A stretch of DNA of 5,017 bases from Lachnospiraceae bacterium UBA7481 (GTDB lineage: Bacteria > Bacillota > Clostridia > Lachnospirales > Lachnospiraceae). The notes under the pieces were generated by a model. That model was not told where the DNA came from and ran no database searches. It saw only the letters and a program-made list of their open reading frames with translations. Location: positions 31,568 through 36,584 of the forward strand of contig DLOP01000037.1 of assembly GCA_002478505.1 (NCBI GenBank). The letters run 5' to 3'. This document shows, piece after piece, positions 1 to 5,017 of the stretch. The position numbers were made by a program, and so were the translations under genes. Numbering within the stretch: the stretch's first letter is position 1; every line of letters begins with the position of its first letter.

Positions 1-22
1 CTCTCGACCCATAAGATCTATG
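1..22. repeat. Left arm of 22-bp perfect inverted repeat (foldback at window edge)
   Basis: These bases are the exact reverse complement of 284-305. The match starts at the first base of the window and ends at base 22: base 23 (c) would need g at 283, but t is found. The match may extend beyond the window. It supplies the stop codon (complement of 18-20) that ends the activase gene. Its position at the very edge suggests an inverted chimera or an assembly overlap rather than a functional repeat. Confidence 0.95.
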
Positions 23-2426
23 CTAAAAAGGACATAAACGGATTGCGGAAGCGGACTTCCCCGCGGCCGATCTCCTCGATGTTATTCTTGATATTTTCCG
101 AATAAGAGGTAACGATCGGACAGTTATAATGATTATTGGCATCCGGCGTCTCATTGCGTTCATAAAACAGCGCAGGATAAAAGATAAAGTCCGTTTTCTG
201 GTTGATCAGCCACTGTACATGACCATGCGCCAGCTTGGCAGGGTAACATTCCGATTCGCTGGGAATGGATTCAATGCCGAGCTCATAGATCTTATGGGTC
301 GAGAGCGGGGAGAGGACGACTTCATATTCCAGTTCATTGAAGAAAGTGAACCAGAACGGATAGTTCTCATACATATTCAGTACGCGCGGAATACCGACAC
401 GTCCGCGTACCGCTTTGTCCGCGGGAAGCGGCTCATAGTCAAAGATCCTTTTGAGCTTATATTCAAAAAGATTTGGCGTGTTGTTTTCGTTTTTCTGTCT
501 GCCAAGTCCGCGTTCACAGCGGTTGCCGGAGATATACTGGCGGCCGCCGGAGAATTGATTGATGGTCAGGCGGCAGTTGTTGGTACAGCCGCGGCATTTT
601 GCCATGGAAGTTGAAAACTTCAGTTCGTTAATTTGCTTAAATGAAAGCATGGTCGTCTGATCGCCGGTGTGGTAATTCTCCCGCGCAATCAGCGCCGCGC
701 CGAAGGCGCCCATGATCCCGGCAATGTCGGGACGGATGGCCTCACAGTTTGCAATTTTTTCAAAGCTGCGAAGAACGGCATCATTGTAGAACGTACCACC
801 CTGTACGACGATACGCTTTCCAAGCTCGGAGGCATCAGATACCTTGATTACTTTAAACAATGCGTTTTTGATAACGGAATAGGCAAGACCCGCAGAAATA
901 TCAGATACGGCGGCGCCTTCTTTCTGCGCCTGCTTTACCTTGGAATTCATAAATACGGTGCATCTGGTTCCAAGATCGATGGGGTGCTCTGCAAATAACG
1001 CTGCCTTCGCAAAATCCTGAACGGAATAATTCAGGGATTTGGCAAAGGTCTCAATGAAGGAGCCGCAGCCGGAGGAGCAGGCTTCGTTTAATAAAACGCT
1101 GTCAACGGTCTGATTCTTGATCTTAATACACTTCATATCCTGACCGCCGATATCCAGGATACAGTCCACCTGGGGATCAAAGAATGCAGCTGCGTAATAG
1201 TGGGCGACGGTCTCAACTTGTCCGTCATCCAGTAAAAATGCTGCCTTCATCAGTGCTTCACCATAACCGGTGGAACAGGAACGGACGATCTTTGCATCGG
1301 CAGGAAGGAGCGAATAGATCTCTTTTAAGGCGCGGATCGCGGTTTCTAACGGACTTCCGTTATTATTGCTGTAGAAAGAATAAAGAAGCCTTCCCTGACC
1401 GTCGATCAGCGCGGCTTTTGTTGTCGTGCTTCCGGCATCGATGCCGAGAAAGCAGTTGCCATGATACTGCGAAAGCTCCCCGGTGCCTACGCAATGGGAA
1501 TCGTGACGGCGTCCAAATTCTTCATATTCCGCCTCATCTTTAAAGAGCGGCTCCATACGTTCTACTTCAAATTCCATATGGATATCGGAATTTAATTTAT
1601 TGGTCATCTGCTCCATCGTGACCATGCCATTGTCCGGCGCGTCCGCCTTTGCGTTTAAGGCGGAGCCGATGGCGGCAAACAGATGGGAGTTATCCGTATC
1701 AATGATATGTTCGTCATCAAGTTTTAAAGTGCGGACAAAAGCGGCCTTTAATTCGGACAGAAAATGAAGCGGACCGCCCAGAAAAGCAACATGTCCGCGG
1801 ATCGGCTTGCCGCAGGCAAGACCGCTGATGGTCTGGTTAACAACCGCCTGAAAGATCGAAGCGGCAAGATCTTCCTTTGTCGCGCCGTCATTGATCAAGG
1901 GCTGGATATCCGACTTGGCGAATACGCCGCACCTTGCTGCAATGGTATATAAAGACTGGTAATTTTTTGCAAATTCATTTAAACCCATGGCGTCTGTCTG
2001 GATCAGGGACGCCATCTGGTCGATAAAGGAGCCCGTACCGCCGGCACAGATGCCGTTCATGCGCTGTTCCACATTGCCGTCTTCAAAGTATATGATCTTG
2101 GCGTCCTCGCCGCCAAGCTCGATGGCAACGTCCGTTTTTGGCGCCAGCGTCTCCAGAGAGGTGCTGACCGCAAGGACTTCCTGTACAAACGGCACCTCCA
2201 GATGTTTTGCAAGGGTAAGACCGCCTGAACCGGTGATTACCGGAAGCAGTGTCACATTACCCAACTGCTGAAATGCCTTTTCCAGAAGGGTATGGAGTGT
2301 CTCCCGGATATTGGCAAAATGACGTTCATAATCCGAAAAAAGGATCTTATTAGCCGGATCAAGCACGGCGATCTTGACTGTGGTCGAACCGATATCTATT
2401 CCTAAACGATAAAGTGTTTCTGACAT
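18..2426 (-). CDS. Tandem 2-hydroxyacyl-CoA dehydratase activase with DUF2229, 3'-truncated
   Basis: This protein belongs to the BadF/BadG/BcrA/BcrD ATPase family, cytoplasmic proteins that use ATP to push a low-potential electron from their [4Fe-4S] cluster into a dehydratase or reductase partner. Two ASKHA ATPase domains are visible. The first (about residues 7-260) has GIDIGSTTVK, the phosphate motif ELGGEDAK and cysteines 127 (NGICAGGTGSF) and 166 (ARCGVFAKS). The second (about 326-583) has GIDAGSTTTK, DIGGQDMK and cysteines 450 and 489. A cysteine-rich stretch (C611, C614, C618, C637) then opens a DUF2229 region. Relatives with this architecture run to roughly 1400 residues and end in an HgdB-like domain. 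Here the reading stops after 802 residues, and the stop codon lies inside an inverted copy of the gene's own sequence, so the C-terminus is probably not native. The start at 2426 is supported by AAAGG (complement of 2437-2441), ten bases upstream. The family is certain; the substrate of the fused form is unknown. Confidence 0.93.
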   Translation of the reverse strand: MSETLYRLGIDIGSTTVKIAVLDPANKILFSDYERHFANIRETLHTLLEKAFQQLGNVTLLPVITGSGGLTLAKHLEVPFVQEVLAVSTSLETLAPKTDVAIELGGEDAKIIYFEDGNVEQRMNGICAGGTGSFIDQMASLIQTDAMGLNEFAKNYQSLYTIAARCGVFAKSDIQPLINDGATKEDLAASIFQAVVNQTISGLACGKPIRGHVAFLGGPLHFLSELKAAFVRTLKLDDEHIIDTDNSHLFAAIGSALNAKADAPDNGMVTMEQMTNKLNSDIHMEFEVERMEPLFKDEAEYEEFGRRHDSHCVGTGELSQYHGNCFLGIDAGSTTTKAALIDGQGRLLYSFYSNNNGSPLETAIRALKEIYSLLPADAKIVRSCSTGYGEALMKAAFLLDDGQVETVAHYYAAAFFDPQVDCILDIGGQDMKCIKIKNQTVDSVLLNEACSSGCGSFIETFAKSLNYSVQDFAKAALFAEHPIDLGTRCTVFMNSKVKQAQKEGAAVSDISAGLAYSVIKNALFKVIKVSDASELGKRIVVQGGTFYNDAVLRSFEKIANCEAIRPDIAGIMGAFGAALIARENYHTGDQTTMLSFKQINELKFSTSMAKCRGCTNNCRLTINQFSGGRQYISGNRCERGLGRQKNENNTPNLFEYKLKRIFDYEPLPADKAVRGRVGIPRVLNMYENYPFWFTFFNELEYEVVLSPLSTHKIYELGIESIPSESECYPAKLAHGHVQWLINQKTDFIFYPALFYERNETPDANNHYNCPIVTSYSENIKNNIEEIGRGEVRFRNPFMSFLA
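284..305. repeat. Right arm of the 22-bp inverted repeat, native copy inside the activase gene
   Basis: This copy lies in frame inside the activase gene, encoding residues 708-715 (LSTHKIYE, last codon partial) on the minus strand. It fits the surrounding DUF2229 sequence, so it is the original copy and 1-22 is the derived one. The two arms are separated by 261 bases. Confidence 0.95.
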
Positions 2427-2523
2427 AAATAATAAACCTTTCTAACCTTTAAAATCTGCTTATGAAATCAGAAGCAATGTGGTATTCTAAGGAAGTGCAG
2501 ATAAAATCAGCGTTTCCTAAATT

Positions 2524-2529
2524 ATTATA
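2524..2529 (-). promoter_or_regulatory. Possible -10 element for the activase gene
   Basis: The complement reads TATAAT, a perfect sigma-A -10 hexamer, about 100 bases upstream of the activase start. No good -35 hexamer is found 16-18 bases upstream and there is no TG extension, so the site may be chance in an AT-rich spacer. Confidence 0.3.
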
Positions 2530-2560
2530 TTGCTTGTGTCCCGCATACATGCCGGCAGTT

Positions 2561-2600
2561 CATGCCCAAAGGGACATAAAACCGTCCCAACATTGGCTTG
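2561..2600. repeat. Imperfect 40-base palindrome, REP-like hairpin
   Basis: An inner stem GGGAC (2571-2575) / GTCCC (2584-2588) closes an eight-base loop. An outer stem pairs CATGCC-AA (2561-2569, with base 2567 bulged) with TTGGCTTG (2593-2600), with one T-T mismatch and a small internal loop. The core GGGACATAAAACCGTCCC, or GGGACGGTTTTATGTCCC on the other strand, resembles palindromes I recall being scattered in clostridial genomes near REP-associated Y1 transposases. That link is from memory and no transposase is in the window. No T-run follows on either strand, so an intrinsic terminator is unlikely. Confidence 0.5.
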
Positions 2601-2674
2601 TGGCAGGTGATCATGTTAATTTACAGCATACTCACCTATTATACGACGAGAATCGACATTTCGCAATCGAAAAT

Positions 2675-2699
2675 CTTCTTAAAAAATTGATTTTAGAAG
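2675..2699. repeat. AT-rich imperfect hairpin
   Basis: CTTCTTAAAA (2675-2684) pairs with TTTTAGAAG (2691-2699), nine base pairs with one bulged T around the six-base loop AATTGA. It lies 42 bases upstream of the candidate -35 of the plus-strand operon. An operator is possible, but such palindromes also arise by chance in AT-rich DNA. Confidence 0.35.
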
Positions 2700-2740
2700 T
2701 AATTACACACAAAAAACATATTACAAAGCAAAGACTTATG

Positions 2741-2769
2741 TTTACTTTTCGGGGCGGGGATGATAAAAT
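2741..2769 (+). promoter_or_regulatory. Candidate sigma-A promoter for the plus-strand operon
   Basis: A -35-like TTTACT (2741-2746) is followed by a 17-base spacer and TAAAAT (2764-2769), preceded by TG one base away, which makes an extended -10. Transcription would start near 2776 and give a leader of about 70 bases. The spacer carries an unusual G-rich block (2751-2759). A second candidate, a perfect TTGACA at 2797-2802, has only a poor -10 (CTTAAA, 18-base spacer). Confidence 0.45.
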
Positions 2770-2845
2770 ATGGAAATGTATGGATATTCTATTGAATTGA
2801 CAGAAAACAATATTTGGAAACTTAAAACATTTTGGAGAAAAACAT

Positions 2846-3766
2846 ATGAACAGACTTATCAATTATCTTGACAGGAAGATCGGGAAATATGCCATTCCAA
2901 ACCTTCCCTTATACATGGTCATCTGCTATGCCATCGGGTATCTGATGGAGCTGATCAATCCTGAGATCTGTCTGGTGCTGTCGCTGAATCCCTATGCGAT
3001 CCTGCATGGACAGGTATGGCGTCTGGTGAGCTGGCTTCTGATCCCGCCCAGTTCGTTTGATTTCTGGACGTTGATCGCGCTGTATTTTTATTATTCCATC
3101 GGAATGACGCTGGAGCGGACATGGGGAAGATTTTACTTTAATTACTATATTTTCTCCGGCATCATCTTTACGATCATCGGGGCGTTTGGGCTGTATGGAT
3201 ATGAGGTCTTATTTCAGGCAGAGGAATTGGCTTCGCAGAATGCGACATATAACCTTATATATGGTGAGTTCCCATGGATTTACGGTATGGGATCCAAATA
3301 TGCGCTGGATTCTCTGGCATTTTCTACTTTTTATGTAAATATGTCTATTTTCCTGGGATTTGCCGCTACCTATCCCGATATGCAGATACTTCTCATGTTT
3401 GTCCTGCCGATCAAGGTAAAGGTGCTTGCGATCATTTATGCGATCCTCCTTGCGGTACAGGCATATCAAATGGAGATTCCCGGTTTCTTTGTCGTCGGTG
3501 CATCGCTGCTGAACTTTATCCTGTTTTTCATTGCAACCAGAAAAGGGACACGTATGAGCATGGCGCAGCGTAAGCGTCAGGCGGAATATAAGCGGAAGGT
3601 GAAAAGTGCAACACCTCCCAAGATCGCAAAGCATAAATGTGCTGTCTGTGGCAGGACATTGGAAGAATATCCCGATATGGAATTCCGCTTTTGCTCCAAG
3701 TGCGAAGGCAATTATGAGTACTGTCAGGAGCATCTGTTTACGCATCAGCATAAGAGACGCATGTGA
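2846..3766 (+). CDS. Rhomboid/Derlin-like membrane protein, probable pseudoprotease with zinc-ribbon tail
   Basis: This is a 306-residue multi-pass membrane protein. The block HGQVWRLVSWLLIP (residues 54-67) and LYFYYSIGMTLERTWGRFYF (79-98) match the conserved N-terminal half of the rhomboid fold. YPDMQILLMFVLPIKVKVLA (176-195) recalls rhomboid-like and Derlin sequences. About six membrane segments are likely (near 19-36, 54-67, 72-90, 97-119, 158-176, 181-230, the last probably two). The protease residues are missing: no GxSG serine motif, no histidine in the last membrane segment and no HxxxN after the WR motif. A basic linker (232-263) leads to a cytoplasmic metal-binding-like tail with C265, C268, C283, C286, C293, H296, H300 and H302. 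GGAG at 2834-2837, eight bases before ATG, supports the start. It is first in a probable three-gene operon. The fold assignment is fairly sure; the role is unknown, and a scaffold or substrate-binding function is inference. Confidence 0.85.
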   Translation: MNRLINYLDRKIGKYAIPNLPLYMVICYAIGYLMELINPEICLVLSLNPYAILHGQVWRLVSWLLIPPSSFDFWTLIALYFYYSIGMTLERTWGRFYFNYYIFSGIIFTIIGAFGLYGYEVLFQAEELASQNATYNLIYGEFPWIYGMGSKYALDSLAFSTFYVNMSIFLGFAATYPDMQILLMFVLPIKVKVLAIIYAILLAVQAYQMEIPGFFVVGASLLNFILFFIATRKGTRMSMAQRKRQAEYKRKVKSATPPKIAKHKCAVCGRTLEEYPDMEFRFCSKCEGNYEYCQEHLFTHQHKRRM

Positions 3767-3786
3767 TTGGAAAGGGAAGAAGCTTC

Positions 3787-4512
3787 ATGGATGAAAAACA
3801 ATTTAAAAAAGCGCTGAATGAAATCAAAGATCTCGCTTCCCTGCAGGGCGGTTTTGTATCGGAGCTACAGATCAGCGAGTGCCTGCCGGAGATCACCGGG
3901 GAACAGAAGCCGCTTGTCTTTGAGTTTTTAAAGCAGAGCGGCATCGGGATCAATGAACCGATTGATTCTGGGGAGGACGCTCCGGTGGAGGGGTATCTTA
4001 AATTTTATCTTGAGGAGCTTGAGGATATTGTCAGAGTTGACGAATCAATGAAGACGCTTCTTCTAAGGGATGCCTTGCGCGGAGATCGGATCGCCAAAGA
4101 AAAGGTGATCAATGCTTACCTTCCAATGGTTTTGGATATTGCCAAGCTGTATGCGGGACAGGGCGTGGAGATGGAAGATCTGATCGGCGAGGGTAATGTT
4201 GCGCTGACGGCGGCTGTCGGTAATCTGGAATGTGTAGAGACGCCGGAGGACGCGGACGCGCTGATTGGGAAGCTGATCATGAACGCCATGGAGGCGTATG
4301 TCGGCATCGAAAATGATGAGGAACAGATGATGGAACAGGTTTTGGCCGATACTGCAAAAGTGCTGGATAAGGCAAGGCAGATGGCGGAGGATATGCTTCG
4401 GAAAGTTACGGTAGAGGAGCTGGCAGGAGAGAGCGGCATCTCCAAAGAGGAGATCCTGCAGGCGGCTAAGATTGCAAAAGAGTGTGCGGATTATATTGAG
4501 CTTCCACAATAG
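3787..4512 (+). CDS. Sigma-70-like protein lacking the -10-melting segment and region 4
   Basis: This 241-residue soluble protein looks like a cut-down primary sigma factor. Residues 4-56 resemble region 1.1, and 66-83 resemble region 1.2. Residues 96-148 match regions 2.1-2.2, the part that binds the beta' clamp helices of RNA polymerase: ALRGDRIAKEKVINAYLPMV, then DIAKLYAGQGVEMEDLIGEG and NVALTAAVGNLE. The next segment should hold the aromatic residues of region 2.3 and the -10-reading helix. Instead it reads ETPEDADALIGKLIMNAMEA (151-170), with no FSTYAxWWIR-like motif. Residues 206-239 (VTVEELAGESGISKEEILQA, then AKIAKECADYIELP) resemble region 3, and region 4 is absent. ATG 3787 is preferred for AGGGA at 3773-3777, nine bases upstream. 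A GTG at 3763 overlapping the previous stop (GTGA) would add eight residues. Binding RNA polymerase without reading a promoter, as a sigma mimic, is inference. Confidence 0.8.
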   Translation: MDEKQFKKALNEIKDLASLQGGFVSELQISECLPEITGEQKPLVFEFLKQSGIGINEPIDSGEDAPVEGYLKFYLEELEDIVRVDESMKTLLLRDALRGDRIAKEKVINAYLPMVLDIAKLYAGQGVEMEDLIGEGNVALTAAVGNLECVETPEDADALIGKLIMNAMEAYVGIENDEEQMMEQVLADTAKVLDKARQMAEDMLRKVTVEELAGESGISKEEILQAAKIAKECADYIELPQ

Positions 4513-4574
4513 GCGGCAGATTGAAAAATAAAATTACTAGTATGTGAAAAAATATCATGAATGGCGGCAAGGAT

Positions 4575-4964
4575 ATGAATGAAAATGATTTTAAATATGT
4601 GCTGCAGGATTTTTCCAGTATTACGCTAGGCGCAAGATATTCTTATCAGGAGATCATGGAAAGCCAGCGTGTGCCGTTTAAACTGCAGTCGATTGTGGAA
4701 CGCTATATACTGCCACACGTAACGGACACGTCTATAGAGATCGGCAGGCATGTGCTTTCCCTGACAAAAGAGGATCCGTGTTACCGGATCTATGATAATA
4801 TCAAGATGAAGGTCAAATATTTTGAACCGCGTGAAAAAGGCGGATATCAGGAGAAAAAGGCAAAGCTGGAGGAATTTATCAAGGTTGCCGGTACGTGGGA
4901 GGAAGGCTGTATGATACAGGAAATTACCTTTTCCAATCTGGCGGTGATGGCATTTCATATCTGA
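4575..4964 (+). CDS. Small soluble protein of unknown function
   Basis: I do not recognise this 129-residue protein. It has no signal peptide, no membrane segment and no obvious catalytic motif. The N-terminal half (to about residue 75) looks helical. The stretch YDNIKMKVKYFEPREKGGYQ (73-92) leads into a charged helix (93-103), and the C-terminus (112-129) is hydrophobic and strand-like. It has two cysteines (69 and 112) and no metal site. It follows the sigma-like gene by 62 bases with no terminator between them, so it probably shares the transcript. The start is uncertain: ATG 4575 begins MNENDFKYVLQ and has a G-rich GGCGGCAAGG just upstream, whereas ATG 4557 adds six residues (MNGGKD) without a clear ribosome site. 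Codon choice resembles its neighbours, so it is likely a real gene. Confidence 0.75.
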   Translation: MNENDFKYVLQDFSSITLGARYSYQEIMESQRVPFKLQSIVERYILPHVTDTSIEIGRHVLSLTKEDPCYRIYDNIKMKVKYFEPREKGGYQEKKAKLEEFIKVAGTWEEGCMIQEITFSNLAVMAFHI

Positions 4965-4972
4965 GTGAGCTT

Positions 4973-5003
4973 AGAGGAGGTTTGCATAACTCGAAGTTTG
5001 TGC
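4973..5003 (+). promoter_or_regulatory. Strong Shine-Dalgarno with possible hairpin spacer before a gene leaving the window
   Basis: AGAGGAGG at 4973-4980 is a full Shine-Dalgarno, but no ATG, GTG or TTG lies 5-12 bases downstream. The first ATG is at 5008, 27 bases away, reading M-F-Q into the edge. GCATAA (4984-4989) can pair with TTGTGC (4998-5003, one G-U pair) around an eight-base loop. If it forms, the effective spacing to ATG 5008 falls to about seven bases. A GTG at 5000 and a TTG at 4982 are alternatives in one open frame. The downstream gene cannot be identified. Confidence 0.4.
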
Positions 5004-5017
5004 ATCTATGTTTCAAA

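Larger units (their letters stand above)
2427..2845. other. Divergent intergenic region, 419 bases, no convincing gene
   Basis: This spacer separates the minus-strand activase from the plus-strand operon and is visibly more AT-rich than the genes on either side. It holds an imperfect hairpin near 2561-2600, an AT-rich hairpin at 2675-2699, a candidate plus-strand promoter near 2741-2769 and a possible minus-strand -10 at 2524-2529. Open frames cross it on both strands, but they lack a Shine-Dalgarno site and run through the hairpins, and their translations resemble no family I know. I see no tRNA and no recognisable riboswitch. Confidence 0.7.

Noticed and set aside
1..305. Invertible DNA switch bounded by the 22-bp repeats
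   Set aside because: The left copy sits exactly at the window edge and breaks the gene. Because the arms are inverted copies, flipping the 261-base interior would destroy the DUF2229 coding sequence, and no recombinase is present. A chimera or assembly effect explains it better.
1184..1543. Plus-strand open frames antisense to the activase gene (this is one of several)
   Set aside because: They are shadows of a strongly supported coding sequence on the opposite strand, with Arg/Ser/His-rich translations lacking domains.
2462..2800. Plus-strand open frame of 112 codons in the intergenic region
   Set aside because: It has no Shine-Dalgarno site, crosses both intergenic hairpins and the candidate promoter, has AT-rich non-coding-like composition and a translation resembling no known family.
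2632..2862. Minus-strand open frame of 76 codons overlapping the start of the rhomboid-like gene
   Set aside because: It covers the promoter and ribosome site of the plus-strand gene, and its low-complexity F/I/S/C-rich translation is what AT-rich antisense DNA gives.
3209..3751. 180-codon minus-strand open frame under the rhomboid-like gene
   Set aside because: It lies fully inside a well-supported gene with clear family motifs on the plus strand; its translation has no recognisable domain.
4521..4549. TTGAAA as a possible internal -35 before the small last gene
   Set aside because: No acceptable -10 hexamer lies 16-18 bases downstream; TAGTAT is only 11 bases away, so an internal promoter is not supported.

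Overview
The window looks like a piece of a Firmicutes chromosome of the Lachnospiraceae/Clostridia type. The evidence is a large 2-hydroxyacyl-CoA dehydratase activase-like protein (a family typical of anaerobes), Shine-Dalgarno sites rich in G and A, moderate GC in the genes with an AT-rich intergenic spacer, and a sigma-70-like regulator. The genus cannot be named. The odd length and the foldback at the left edge suggest a complete short metagenomic contig, but this is inference.

Layout: (1) Positions 18-2426, minus strand: a tandem acyl-CoA dehydratase activase (two BadF/BadG/BcrA/BcrD ATPase domains) followed by the start of a DUF2229 region. It is cut short at 802 residues where the sequence folds back on itself: positions 1-22 are an exact inverted copy of 284-305. 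(2) Positions 2427-2845: a 419-base divergent intergenic region holding an imperfect 40-base hairpin, a second AT-rich hairpin and candidate promoters in both directions. I see no convincing gene in it. (3) Positions 2846-4964, plus strand: three tightly spaced genes that probably form an operon. They encode a rhomboid/Derlin-like membrane protein without the protease residues but with a C-terminal zinc-ribbon-like tail, a sigma-70-like protein without the -10-melting segment and region 4, and a small protein of unknown function. (4) Positions 4965-5017: a strong Shine-Dalgarno sequence with no start codon at normal distance, possibly the leader of a further gene running off the window.

The activase side belongs to ATP-driven low-potential electron transfer to iron-sulfur (de)hydratases and reductases. 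The plus-strand cluster has no established pathway. A membrane pseudoprotease next to a sigma mimic is compatible with a regulatory module linking the membrane to RNA polymerase, but this rests only on gene order and fold resemblance. The most promising undescribed material is this cluster. The left-edge foldback is the strongest purely sequence-level anomaly and is most likely an amplification or assembly artefact.
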